A stretch of 27,964 nucleotides of DNA from a virus, in the IMG/VR virus record IMGVR_UViG_3300030390_001624, positions 1-27,964 of that record; one strand, written 5' to 3'. The first letter of the stretch is position 1; every line of letters starts with the position of its first letter. The position numbers and the translations under genes were made by a program. This document shows, piece by piece, positions 1 to 8,000 of the stretch. The notes under the pieces are model-generated. The model made no database searches. It saw only the letters and a list, made by a program, of their open reading frames with translations, and was not told the DNA's origin.

Positions 1-2
1 AA

Positions 3-350
3 AACCCTTCGTTAAGTGTCAACTGGTACAGAAACGCGCATCATAGGGAAAGTAACACTGCAAAGATTGAATTTAAGCGCCTTGTAAAGCCTCAGATAGA
101 GGTTTTTGATCCGATTGATTCAAAGGTGCATATTAAATATGTCTATTACTCAGCTAGCGCTAGGCTGTCTGATTTGGATAATTTTGTTGGTACAGTTAAG
201 AAGTTTTTTCAAGATGCTATTGTCGAGTGCGGATTACTTGAGGATGACAACACTGACTTTATAGTGATGAACTCTGAAAAGTTCGGTGGCATTGATAGGG
301 ATAATCCGAGAGTTGAGGCTTTTATTATTCCTCTTGACGAATTTGAATAA
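3..350 (+). CDS. RusA-like Holliday junction resolvase, 5' end cut by the window
   Basis: The frame is open from the first bases of the window to TAA at 348-350, so the gene starts to the left; about 115 C-terminal residues are present. The visible part has the layout of the RusA endodeoxyribonuclease family: an early SVNWYRNAHHR segment, then DLDNFVGTVKKFFQDAI, then LLEDDNTDF, then PRVEAFII. In RusA the D-x-DN and DD acidic residues bind the metal that cuts four-way DNA junctions. In phages this resolvase usually clears branched DNA before packaging or acts in recombination. A GTG at 126 could start a 74-residue ORF, but the RusA-like residues upstream show that this is internal. The family call is from motif memory, without a search. 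Confidence 0.72.
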   Translation, partial: NPSLSVNWYRNAHHRESNTAKIEFKRLVKPQIEVFDPIDSKVHIKYVYYSASARLSDLDNFVGTVKKFFQDAIVECGLLEDDNTDFIVMNSEKFGGIDRDNPRVEAFIIPLDEFE

Positions 351-480
351 TTACAATAAGCTTTAACCTTAATCGTGCTACTCATGCGATTTAAAAGCGC
401 CGGCAATATCCGTTTTTTAACCTTTTTTATGGACTGTCGGAATCCACGCATAATGAGTTAAACAGTTACATTCTCCAATC

Positions 481-505
481 AAAAGCCCCGTCATGGGGTT
501 TTTTC
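481..505 (+). terminator. Rho-independent terminator after the RusA-like gene
   Basis: CCCC (486-489), loop GTCAT, GGGG (495-498), then six T residues; an A-run before the stem makes it longer. It lies about 130 nt after the RusA-like stop and just before the promoter-like element of the next operon, so it separates two forward units. The 350-480 stretch between holds no gene I can support. Confidence 0.75.
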
Positions 506-522
506 TTGTCTAAAATTTATAT

Positions 523-543
523 GCTTATAACTAAATGTTATTT
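523..543 (+). promoter_or_regulatory. Copy 1 of the recurring promoter/operator element (lysis operon)
   Basis: Reads GC-T then TATAACTAAATGTTATTT. It lies 56 nt before the first gene of the dut/lysis operon and just after a terminator. TATAAC resembles a sigma70 -10 box, but no good -35 box stands 16-18 nt upstream. ATAAC and GTTAT form a small inverted repeat around TAAAT. Close copies lie upstream of six other transcription units in the window. Whether it is a promoter, an operator or both is inference. Confidence 0.55.
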
Positions 544-598
544 CACAGTGTCGAGTTTGTTTCATAAGATTAGCTGGTAACTTAATCAGGAGAATGAA

Positions 599-793
599 AT
601 GAGTTTTAATATGAATCTAAATCACCCAGAGCTAGCACTAAAAAACGCAATTAAAGCGGGTAGACTTTGCATTGAGTTTCCGCTTCGCTCAGTAGCAGTT
701 CGAGCCATCAACTCAGCCAAACACCCATTAAGACGTTTTTTTATTGATGAGTTGGATGGTAATTTCATTGTTAGCTGGAAAGAATCGCTATGA
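599..793 (+). CDS. Small phage protein of unknown function
   Basis: Predicted 64 residues, soluble, mildly basic, with no motif I recognise. ATG at 599 follows AGGAGA by 6 nt, the best ribosome site in the area. It is the first gene of the forward operon that carries dUTPase and the lysis genes, and its stop overlaps the next start by four bases (ATGA at 790-793), which indicates translational coupling. A second in-frame ATG at 611 is less well placed. Its position suggests an accessory or early-late protein, but nothing in the sequence gives a role. Confidence 0.65.
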   Translation: MSFNMNLNHPELALKNAIKAGRLCIEFPLRSVAVRAINSAKHPLRRFFIDELDGNFIVSWKESL

Positions 794-1266
794 GAAAAAA
801 ACACAATTCAAACTTACGCGCTATAAAGATGACAAATCACGCAGTAAGAGATTTAGCGGTAATTCACACCCTAGCGGGCGGTGAAGAATCGGTAAAGATG
901 ATTAACATCAAAACTGGTAGCAATGTAGCGGTCGGTTTAACTCTAGCTACAGCAATGAGTAAGAGCGCATTTAAATGGTCAATATTGCTAGTTGTCTTTG
1001 GTCGCAGGCAAGACGGCCAAGAGTACATGAAATGCGAGCAAGTCGACACTCAAGCTCGATACAAGCAAGCCGATTTAACTGAGTTTTTAAACGCTAAGCA
1101 CATCAAAATGATAGATGAGTTTAATGATTTACACTTTGTTAATGTTGGCTGGATTGCTACGCCGTACAATTACGAATTCAGCGAGCACACTGCTGGCGAA
1201 TACTTTGAGCGCTTAAGCGCTTGGGATTACTTATCAAAATGGGAAATGCAAAATGAATCAAATTAA
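790..1266 (+). CDS. Conserved-looking phage protein of unknown function, 158 residues
   Basis: Starts at the ATGA overlap with the upstream gene and overlaps the dUTPase start by 14 nt. It is mixed charged and hydrophobic, with a stretch near residues 62-70 (FKWSILLVVFG) that looks like a core beta strand rather than a membrane segment, and an acidic, aromatic C-terminal third. There is no signal peptide and no catalytic motif I recognise. Codon use and tight packing match its neighbours, so it is very likely expressed. Its place before dut could suggest nucleotide metabolism, but that is only context. Confidence 0.68.
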   Translation: MRKKHNSNLRAIKMTNHAVRDLAVIHTLAGGEESVKMINIKTGSNVAVGLTLATAMSKSAFKWSILLVVFGRRQDGQEYMKCEQVDTQARYKQADLTEFLNAKHIKMIDEFNDLHFVNVGWIATPYNYEFSEHTAGEYFERLSAWDYLSKWEMQNESN

Positions 1267-1648
1267 CATGACACCTACACACCAAACAAGCGGGAGCGCT
1301 GGAGCTGATTTAGTTTGCGCCAATACTGTAACAATTCAGCCAAATGAAACGGTTTTAGTTTCTACTGGTGCTTATGTGCCAAGCGGTTTACCTAAAGGAA
1401 TTACTCTGCTTTTATTTCCACGCTCTAGCGTCGCACTTAAAAAGCGCTTACTGCTAGCTAATTCAGTCGGTGTTATTGATTCAGACTTTAGCGATGAAAT
1501 TAAGTGCATGTACACCAATTTAAACACTGTCGCAGTGACCCTAGTGAAAGGCGAAAGAATCGCTCAGCTAGTGCCAATGCAATATGTGAGCGGTGTTTTC
1601 CCTGTTTCAAGTTCAGAGCGTAAAGGCGGCTTTGGCTCAACTTTGTAA
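1253..1648 (+). CDS. dut: dUTP diphosphatase (dUTPase)
   Basis: Hydrolyses dUTP to dUMP and pyrophosphate, keeping uracil out of phage DNA and feeding dTMP synthesis. All five trimeric dUTPase motifs are present in order in 131 residues: AGADL (16-20), PRSS (56-59), NSVGVIDSDF (70-79), KGERIAQLV (about 99-107) and a glycine-rich C-terminal RKGGFGST arm that closes over the active site. Asp76 matches the catalytic Asp of motif 3. The tyrosine that usually follows in motif 3 and discriminates deoxyribose is Phe79 here, and the usual Gly two residues later is Asp81; both are mild departures. Length is slightly below the E. coli enzyme. It overlaps the upstream gene by 14 nt and sits in the same operon as the lysis genes, an unusual place for a nucleotide-pool enzyme. 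Confidence 0.95.
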   Translation: MNQINMTPTHQTSGSAGADLVCANTVTIQPNETVLVSTGAYVPSGLPKGITLLLFPRSSVALKKRLLLANSVGVIDSDFSDEIKCMYTNLNTVAVTLVKGERIAQLVPMQYVSGVFPVSSSERKGGFGSTL

Positions 1649-1657
1649 GGTTTATTT

Positions 1658-1885
1658 ATGGAAAATCAAAAGTTAAGCAATTCGCAAATAAGAAAGTTAA
1701 TCGAAATGGCTGCAATGGTCGGTGGAATCAGATGTAAAGAGGTAGCATCACCGCTTAATCAGTCCTTAATTGATTTAGGTTTAATTGTCGAGAGTTGCGG
1801 ATTTTACAAGTTGACTGAGAGCGGCTATAAACTAGCTGAGCGTTACAATAAAACCGAGAAAATAATTAAGCGAGATTACCAATGA
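1658..1885 (+). CDS. Small protein with winged-helix-like pattern, unknown function
   Basis: 75 residues. Two amphipathic helices (about 6-20 and 30-40) are followed by LVESCGFYKLTESGYKLAERY, which reads like the wing and last helix of a small winged-helix domain. The pattern "GFYKLTESGYKLAERY" is typical of such folds, but no family is assigned. The ribosome site is weak (AAGG, about 10 nt before ATG). Its stop overlaps the next small ORF by four bases (ATGA at 1882-1885). DNA binding or regulation of the lysis operon is possible but is inference only. Confidence 0.6.
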   Translation: MENQKLSNSQIRKLIEMAAMVGGIRCKEVASPLNQSLIDLGLIVESCGFYKLTESGYKLAERYNKTEKIIKRDYQ

Positions 1886-2046
1886 CAGAGCAAGAGCTAA
1901 TTGAAAATGCAGAGCGCATTAAGAAAATCAAAAAAGCGGCGGAATCATCAGCAAAAAAACGCGCTGAGATTTTTACGAAAAAGCGCCGGGAACTTGAGCA
2001 TAAACTTTATTTAAAATCGTTCGGAGTCAATGAAAATGACATTTAA
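1882..2046 (+). CDS. Very small basic coiled-coil protein (54 residues)
   Basis: ATG at 1882 overlaps the upstream stop as ATGA; the stop is TAA at 2044-2046, 17 nt inside the lysozyme gene. The product is Lys/Glu/Arg-rich and almost entirely helical by composition (EQELIENAERIKKIKKAAES, then AKKRAEIFTKKRRELEHK), with no membrane segment. The overlap at both ends and the absence of any gap in the operon argue for real translation; it may also couple ribosomes onto the lysozyme start. It could be a small lysis accessory protein, but it has no signal sequence, so it is not a spanin. Confidence 0.6.
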   Translation: MTEQELIENAERIKKIKKAAESSAKKRAEIFTKKRRELEHKLYLKSFGVNENDI

Positions 2047-2458
2047 AGATAAAATTAAAGATCAACTTGTGGCGCATGAAAGTTTGAGATTAAAGCCGTA
2101 CAAATGCACGTCTGGCAAGTTAACCATCGGAGTAGGGCGCAACCTAGACGATGTTGGCATCAGCGAGCAAGAGGCGTTTATGTTGCTTGATAGTGATATC
2201 AATAAAATCATCAACTCATTGCCGTTTCAGTTCCCTTTTTACTCTAAGCTTAATGATGCACGAAAAGCAGTTTTGATTAATATGGCATTTAACATTGGCA
2301 TGAGTGGATTGTTTAAGTTCAAAAACATGCTTGCAGCGATTCGCGAAGAAGATTTTGAACAGGCATCTTACGAAATGCTTGATAGCGTGTGGGCTGAGCA
2401 AGTAGGTAATCGAGCAAGGCAACTAGCAAATCAAATGGCTAACGGTGAATGGCAATGA
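2030..2458 (+). CDS. Endolysin, T4-type lysozyme (glycoside hydrolase family 24)
   Basis: Cleaves the MurNAc-GlcNAc bond of peptidoglycan to release virions. 142 residues, close to T4 lysozyme in length. The catalytic block HESLRLKPYKCTSGKLTIGVG (residues 16-36) aligns with T4 lysozyme: Glu17 is the general acid, Cys26 replaces the T4 Asp20, and Thr32 matches Thr26. This E-8-C-5-T spacing is a known variant in phage lysozymes. The C-terminal lobe carries NDARKAVLINMAFNIG, another GH24 hallmark. There is no N-terminal signal or anchor, so export should depend on a holin, which fits the next gene. ATG at 2030 is used; a second ATG lies at 2036. The start overlaps the 54-residue ORF and the stop overlaps the next start. 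Confidence 0.95.
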   Translation: MKMTFKDKIKDQLVAHESLRLKPYKCTSGKLTIGVGRNLDDVGISEQEAFMLLDSDINKIINSLPFQFPFYSKLNDARKAVLINMAFNIGMSGLFKFKNMLAAIREEDFEQASYEMLDSVWAEQVGNRARQLANQMANGEWQ

Positions 2459-2898
2459 GCTGGCTTAATGGTTTAAGGGCTGTTTTAGGCTTTGAAGGCG
2501 TAGGAAATACCGCGCTAGGCATCATAGAAAAAATCGCCGGAACCGATTGGACTCCGCAGCAAAGAGCTGATTTTATACTTAACTACCACGCAGCAACAAA
2601 GCACTTAAGTGTTGCGCGTAGGTTTATAGCAATATCACTGACTATTGGTTTTGCTTTGTACGGCTTCACTTGGTTGTGCTCAACTGTTAGCTATCACCTA
2701 TACATATTTTTTAATGTGGACGGTGAAACGCTAGCTGAAATAGTTGCAAGTGAAAACTTAGCTAAAATAAAAGCTAAACCGCTTTTACAACTATCAAATG
2801 ATTTGATGATTTACATGAAAGATGTGCTGAGCGAGCCTTTTACCTGGATATTGTCATTCTATTTTGTTGTTGATTTGGCAGGTAAGATAAAAAAATAG
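2455..2898 (+). CDS. Holin-like membrane protein
   Basis: About 147 residues from ATG at 2455, chosen because it makes the ATGA overlap with the lysozyme stop; an in-frame ATG at 2449 would add two residues. The N-terminal half is soluble and contains IIEKIAGTDWTPQQRADFIL. A long hydrophobic segment lies at about 56-80 and a second near the C-terminus (WILSFYFVVDLAG), followed by Lys-rich KIKK. The layout (soluble N-terminal part, then membrane segments, right after a signal-less lysozyme) fits the gene-transfer-agent-type or similar holins that open the inner membrane. No separate holin or Rz/Rz1 pair is visible in the window. Function rests on context and topology. Confidence 0.6.
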   Translation: MSWLNGLRAVLGFEGVGNTALGIIEKIAGTDWTPQQRADFILNYHAATKHLSVARRFIAISLTIGFALYGFTWLCSTVSYHLYIFFNVDGETLAEIVASENLAKIKAKPLLQLSNDLMIYMKDVLSEPFTWILSFYFVVDLAGKIKK

Positions 2899-2915
2899 CC
2901 CCGAAAGGGGCTTTA
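2891..2915. terminator. Bidirectional terminator between lysis and tail units
   Basis: Perfect AGCCCC (2897-2902), GAAA loop, GGGGCT (2907-2912), with A-rich sequence on the left and TTATTT on the right, so it can stop transcription both ways. It overlaps the holin-like stop and lies just after the last minus-strand tail gene (stop at 2917-2919), where the forward and reverse units converge. Confidence 0.85.
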
Positions 2916-2916
2916 T

Positions 2917-3060
2917 TTATGGCGCTGGTTCTTTTGGCGCTTCCTCAGGCTTTGCAACAAAACCAACTATTTTACCTCGCCTGATAAACCAATCATGCTT
3001 CATCGGGTCGAAGTCAGGAAATCTAACTAAAGCATCCGCATAATCTTGCTCTGTAATCAT
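2917..3060 (-). CDS. Small protein (47 residues), last gene of the tail unit
   Basis: ATG at 3058-3060 overlaps the previous stop as ATGA; stop TAA at 2917-2919, right against the terminator. The sequence runs ITEQDYADALVRFPDFDPMK, then DWFIRRGKIVGFVAKPEE, with a Pro/Glu/Ala tail. It is acidic and soluble. Position and coupling suggest a distal tail or fibre-assembly role, but no family is recognised. Confidence 0.6.
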   Translation of the reverse strand: MITEQDYADALVRFPDFDPMKHDWFIRRGKIVGFVAKPEEAPKEPAP

Positions 3061-3374
3061 AATAAAACACTCCAAGTTATGCTTGATGCTGACGCATTCA
3101 CCCTTGTTACCTTGATGGATTTTTCAAAAGCAAACCTATCTCCGTATGGATTTTGAGTCACTAGACTAGTTAGTGCGGCTCCAGAAATTGCCTTGCCGTC
3201 GATCTCCATATCAATAACAGCGTCACCTGTCGTACCAATTCTCGCAACACCTTTCCCCGAAAGATCTATAATTACCCCCGCGGCGGATGTGCTTGACGTT
3301 GGTGACGACACAGCGCCATCCTCAAAATAATCAGCAAAAGAACTCCCGCCACTTATACTTATATTGCTTGGCAT
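3057..3374 (-). CDS. Distal tail-associated protein of unknown function
   Basis: 105 residues, Ser/Ala/Gly-rich and beta-like, with no membrane segment. GGAGG stands 7 nt before ATG at 3374, a strong ribosome site. Segments AGVIIDLSGKGVARIG and DAVIDMEIDGKAISGAA look like short beta strands, and the C-terminus KVTRVNASASSITWSVLL is also strand-like. It lies between a fibre-like gene and the last small gene of the tape-measure operon, so a structural role in the tail tip is likely but not shown. Confidence 0.6.
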   Translation of the reverse strand: MPSNISISGGSSFADYFEDGAVSSPTSSTSAAGVIIDLSGKGVARIGTTGDAVIDMEIDGKAISGAALTSLVTQNPYGDRFAFEKSIKVTRVNASASSITWSVLL

Positions 3375-3375
3375 T

Positions 3376-4098
3376 TTAATACCTCCAGTTATTTAAACCG
3401 TTTGAAATAAAATTAACTGAGCCGCCATCCGACCAGTTAATCACGAATCCGTCACTATTACCGCTTGAATCCGTTGTTGTGTCAGAGCCGCTAACCAAAT
3501 GTGTTGTGACAATACCCTGATTTGAGTCAGTTACAGTTACAGTTAAAATAGTGCCAGCACTAACACTGTTAGCGGGTGGGAGCGGGTTTGATTGAGTAGC
3601 TTGAATCTCGTTAACTGCAAGCGCTGTCAATGTTTCCGCAGCAGCTAAAACGATTACGCGATTATTTGCGCCAATTAAAAGCCAATCAGCGTTACCTGTA
3701 CTTGGCTCGCTCAGCGTAATATCAGCTAAATCAACTTTTAGCTGCCATCTAAAATCGTTATTAATTACGATAGCACCCTTAGTTGCTGCACCTGTGGCAG
3801 TTGACCACTCACCAAGAAAATTGGCCGATTGCGCTGCAAAAGTCGCACTTAAAGCTGCTGCGTCTTCGCTTGAAGCCGCATTAGTCGCACTAGTGCTCGC
3901 CTCCACTGCATTATTATAGACTTGCGTTGCTGTTGTATTTTCCCAAGTCGCGAGCGCGTTATTTTGTGGCACTTGCGAGACTTGAGCGTCAACAAGGTTA
4001 TTCGCTTTAACGTCAAATTGGGCTGGTGTATCTGTCGCGCTATTTGGTGCATCAGGTAGCAATGGCAAAACAGGCGGCGCATCTGGTAAAGTTGGCAT
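3376..4098 (-). CDS. Putative tail fibre or tail-tip protein (240 residues)
   Basis: Starts with a Pro-rich stretch (LPDAPPVLPLLPDAP), followed by an Ala/Ser/Thr-rich segment with ATNAASSEDAAALSATFAAQ near residues 71-90, typical of trimeric phage fibre shafts. The C-terminal half is beta-rich with Thr/Ser/Asn and ends in INWSDGGSVNFISNGLNNWR. No membrane segment is seen. GAGGGG stands 7 nt before ATG, and the start overlaps the upstream stop (TAATG). Composition and place after the tape measure point to a fibre or tip component; host-binding is inferred. Confidence 0.6.
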   Translation of the reverse strand: MPTLPDAPPVLPLLPDAPNSATDTPAQFDVKANNLVDAQVSQVPQNNALATWENTTATQVYNNAVEASTSATNAASSEDAAALSATFAAQSANFLGEWSTATGAATKGAIVINNDFRWQLKVDLADITLSEPSTGNADWLLIGANNRVIVLAAAETLTALAVNEIQATQSNPLPPANSVSAGTILTVTVTDSNQGIVTTHLVSGSDTTTDSSGNSDGFVINWSDGGSVNFISNGLNNWRY

Positions 4099-5003
4099 TA
4101 AATCACCCCTCGTACAGTTAGTGATATATTTGATTTGATTGGTGTAGTGTACGTCACATTTAGATCTCGCACAAAGCCATAAGCTAGAGTTACGTCACCT
4201 ATTAATGATGGATTACCTATAAATACAGTAGGATAGTCACCCAAGCTGGATATGCTGGAGTAAGCAGAATCAAGCAGCGGTGTATCAACCATGATATCGT
4301 AATTCACCAATTTAGCTTTAAAGCCACTGCCGTATGATAGGTTGCCGAACTGGTCTTCGTTAACAGGTCTAAAATTTAGCTGCTCAGCTCCAGTGCCCCA
4401 TTGAGCGTCACCGATAGCTACCTGCTCACCAAAAACACAAGTCCCGACACTCGCGCCACCGGTAAATGTAATTTGAATTTTCCCGTCAGTTATTGGTGGT
4501 AAGTCTATCAGCACGAATTTATCAATGATAGAGAATCCGCTGTAATAGTAGTTAAACCATCCGTTAACAAGCGGGCGAGTTTTAAGCTCTATTTCTTTGT
4601 TGTAAATCTCAGCTCCAGCGCCATTAAACGCTTTCACTGTTGCGCTACTGCATAGCACGTTAAAGCATGCAACTGAATTAACTAACTCAATCGGTGTAAA
4701 CTCAATTACAATATCTTCGCCAGTTGATGATGTGTTATTTGTCACATCAAACATTTTATAACGATTAGTTGCGCCGACTCTTACCCAAGTTGCGGGTTTT
4801 TTTGCTGCGCCCACCTCTGGCTCATCCGTTGTCGATGGGTCTGCAACAACTTCATAAACACTGTGATTTGATGTTTTAATTACGCGCTGGCCAAGATTGT
4901 AAGTGCCAGCGCTCCATACCACCTCCCCCTGAGCCACATCAGGCTCAGGGATTGATGAATTTAATTTGACAGTCGTAACTGTCATCGGTTTAAGAAAAAT
5001 CAC
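4098..5003 (-). CDS. Distal tail / baseplate-like structural protein (301 residues)
   Basis: First gene after the tape measure, with its GTG start overlapping the tape-measure stop (GTGA at 5000-5003). An N-terminal module (about 25-85) has VVWSAGTYNLGQRVI, then a VYEVVAD segment and ATWVRVGATNRYKMFD, a pattern seen in tail-tip proteins of several siphoviruses. The middle is a beta-sandwich-like region with KIQITFTGGASVGTCVFGEQ, which may be a carbohydrate-binding fold. An ATG at 4985 is the alternative start but has no ribosome site. It probably builds the tail tip around the tape-measure C-terminus. Confidence 0.65.
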   Translation of the reverse strand: MIFLKPMTVTTVKLNSSIPEPDVAQGEVVWSAGTYNLGQRVIKTSNHSVYEVVADPSTTDEPEVGAAKKPATWVRVGATNRYKMFDVTNNTSSTGEDIVIEFTPIELVNSVACFNVLCSSATVKAFNGAGAEIYNKEIELKTRPLVNGWFNYYYSGFSIIDKFVLIDLPPITDGKIQITFTGGASVGTCVFGEQVAIGDAQWGTGAEQLNFRPVNEDQFGNLSYGSGFKAKLVNYDIMVDTPLLDSAYSSISSLGDYPTVFIGNPSLIGDVTLAYGFVRDLNVTYTTPIKSNISLTVRGVI

Positions 5004-8000
5004 TGCTCAGCGACCTCGCTTTGTAGATACTCAAGCTTTCTAACACTATTAGCTGTTTTAGAGCTATTAACAACAATTTGCTGATTTGCATTATCTAACT
5101 CTTTTCGTAGCTCTTTTAATTCGTTAACTATAGCATTATTTTGCTGTGATTCATAAAGGCTTGGTTTTGGTGGAATGGTCGGGTCTGGCCAAATATCATC
5201 GCGACCTTTATCAACAACATCACCAATTGTTATAGGCTCAGCAATTGCGCGAATATCACCACTCAAATCAAGAATATAATCACCAATCGTTATGATTGCA
5301 TCTTTGACTTCAACGAGTGTTTCAACTTGCTTTGTTTGTATTGCTTTATCAAACTCAGCAAGTGCCGACTGCTCACTCTCAAGCAGTTTGATAGCATCCT
5401 CAATACTCAGCACCGACTTATCAATGCCTAGAATTGCATCAACTTGATCTTGAAGCGCGGCCTTTTGATCTTCAATTGCTTTAAGTTCAGCGTCTAATTG
5501 CTGCTGAGCTAGCGCCCGCAAAGCTTCAAAATCCTCACTCGTAAAATCACCTAGCTCTTGTTGTGCATCTTTTAGAGCGTTGATTGCATCAGCAACAGAC
5601 ATTACACTTTCATCAATACCGAGAGCTACATCAACCTGTTTATTTATAGCGTCAATCTGTGCTTGCGCGTCAGATTTTGCTTGCTCTATCTGCTGCTTAA
5701 TTAACTCCTCTTGAGCTGTGAGCTTTTGCAGTGTATCGCTAGCTGTTACCGCCTCAAGTTCAGCCTGAGCCTTTTGAAACTCAATGATAGCTAAATCAAG
5801 CGAAAGCACCGAATCATCAAGACCAAGAATTGCCTTCACTTCATCTTCTGTGGCTTTTTTATCTAGCTCTATCTGTGCAAGCTGCGCGTCAAGCATCGCT
5901 TTGGCTGAGCTTATTTGGGCCTCTTTCGCTGATTCAGTTGCCGCTATCTGTCTGTCGATATCACTTAGCCTTGAGTCTGCAAGATTGCCTATCTCTGACT
6001 TAGCAAACGCATCCCTAGCCGCCGCTATCATTGCGTCAGTTGAGTTGCTAAAACTTCCTAGCTCACCGATATTTTGAGCTTTAGTAAAATCGCCAGCCCT
6101 TGCTGCTGCCAGCGCTTCGTTAGCTGTAAACTGTTTCGATGCCGCGCCAAGGCTGCCAGCGATTTGCGATACGAGTGAATGCTCATCATTTAACGCTGAT
6201 AATCTAGCATTTGCTAGTGATTCAACTGCGTCAATTTCTGCGTTATAACCTTCTTGAGCTGCATTTGCTAGCGCATCATATTTAGCTAGCTCAGCATCAA
6301 GCGATTTTTCAAGCATTGATTTTGAATTATCAAAGTTAGTTTGCAGTGATGAAAGTAAGTCATTGTAAGCATTTCTAGCTGCAGATACACCGGCAAGCTG
6401 AGCTTCAAGCGCTTGCATCTGAGTGTCAGCAACTTTATTTATCTTGTCAATCTCAGCGCTTCTAGCTGACTCTAAAGCAGTTTTTGCGTTGTTAACATTA
6501 TCTTGTAATGATTGATATAACTGCTCACTAGCCTGCTGCTGCTCATTAATTAGCTCTATCTCTGCGCTGTATCTGTCTCTAGACTTTTGGCTCAACTCAT
6601 CAAGCTTTAAAAGCTCAGCCTTAAGCGCTTTATCTAATTGCTGCTCAGCAAATGCAATGTTATCGACTAAAACTTTGCGCTCAGCTTCACGCGCTTTTGT
6701 TAACTCTTCCTGAGATTTAATTAAATCCTCTTGCGCCCAAATTTCTTTAAGTAGTGCGTGTAATGATTCATCAGTGCGAGCTAATTCCATTTCGCGACTA
6801 AGCGCTAGGGCCGCACTTGAATCGCCTTGAGCCTTGAGTAATCTGATTTGTAAATTTGTTTGTTGGTCTAAAAGTTGCTGAGCTTTTTGAAGTTCCGCAG
6901 CTCGCTCTTTTTCAGCTCTAGCGGCATCGTCAAGCGCCCAAATTTGTTTCATTAACTCGTGCAGTGACTCGTCCATACTTTCTAGTTCAAGCTTGCGAGC
7001 TAAAGCCAGCGCTTCCTCTGATTTACCTTGCTTCTCGAGTAACGTGATTTGCAAGTCAAGCTTGTCTTTTGCTAAATCCTCGAGCGCATCAATATATTCA
7101 GCCATTGCTGGATTGATTTCCATTAGAGCCGCAAATAGTTTTTGACCTTCCTCAGTTGTTAAGTCGATACCCTCGACAAGATTCCTAAATTCATCTTTTG
7201 AAGTGACAAGCGATAAACCGAGAGATTCAAATACGTCACTGAGCGAGCCTTCTAGTATTGATAGCTGCTCTGACTCGCTGTAAAAGTTTTCGAAGTATGA
7301 GCTCGTTAATTCTGCGAATCTCTCAGCGCTGCCCGTTAACTCGATTAGTGATTGAGCCACCTCGATTTGCATAACGCTAGATAGGTCGCTTAGGCTCATA
7401 CCCATGTTTGATATGGCATCATTAAACACAGCCTGCTCAAATGCTACGCGCTGCAGTGTTTCAAACAGACCCTCACCCATTTTTTGATATTCAGCCATTG
7501 CTGGTACAACGTGAGCTGTTATTAAATCGGCTTGCTGACTAAATATCGCCTCCAACTCTTGCTGTATCTCATCGCCCGTTTTATCTTTAAATGAGATTGA
7601 GCCTAAATTAACTTGAAATGATGCAAGCATTTTTTCGACTTCTGCCGCAGTACCTAGACCGAGCGAAGCAATCGAGGCTGAGACAGAATCACCGATAAAC
7701 CCGAAAATCTCAGCCATCTGCTTGTTGATTTCTGAGTCGATTTGGCTTGTGTTTGTGTTGGTGCTTGTCTTTTTAGATAAGCCAAAGAATTTCTTTTTCG
7801 TTGTCTCGACAACTTGATACATCTCAGCAGCAAGAGCGCCTGAGTTGAATACTTCGCTTAATGATTGAGATAAGAATGATATGCCACTATCAACTAGTTT
7901 TTTCTTCGAGCTGCCGAAGAATCCACCAAGAACTGAGCCGATAATGTTATCACCAAATGAGCCTAGAATTTTGTTAAGACCAAGTTTTTCAGCGATGTTA

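Noticed and set aside
380-456. Possible tRNA-like fold between the RusA-like gene and the lysis operon
   Set aside because: ATGCG and CGCAT can pair about 70 nt apart and GGAATCC recalls a T-arm, but no D-arm, anticodon stem or 7-bp acceptor is formed.
5784-6077. Forward ORF opposite the tape measure (97 codons)
   Set aside because: It is a shadow of the repetitive coiled-coil coding strand, has no ribosome site and a composition unlike neighbouring proteins.
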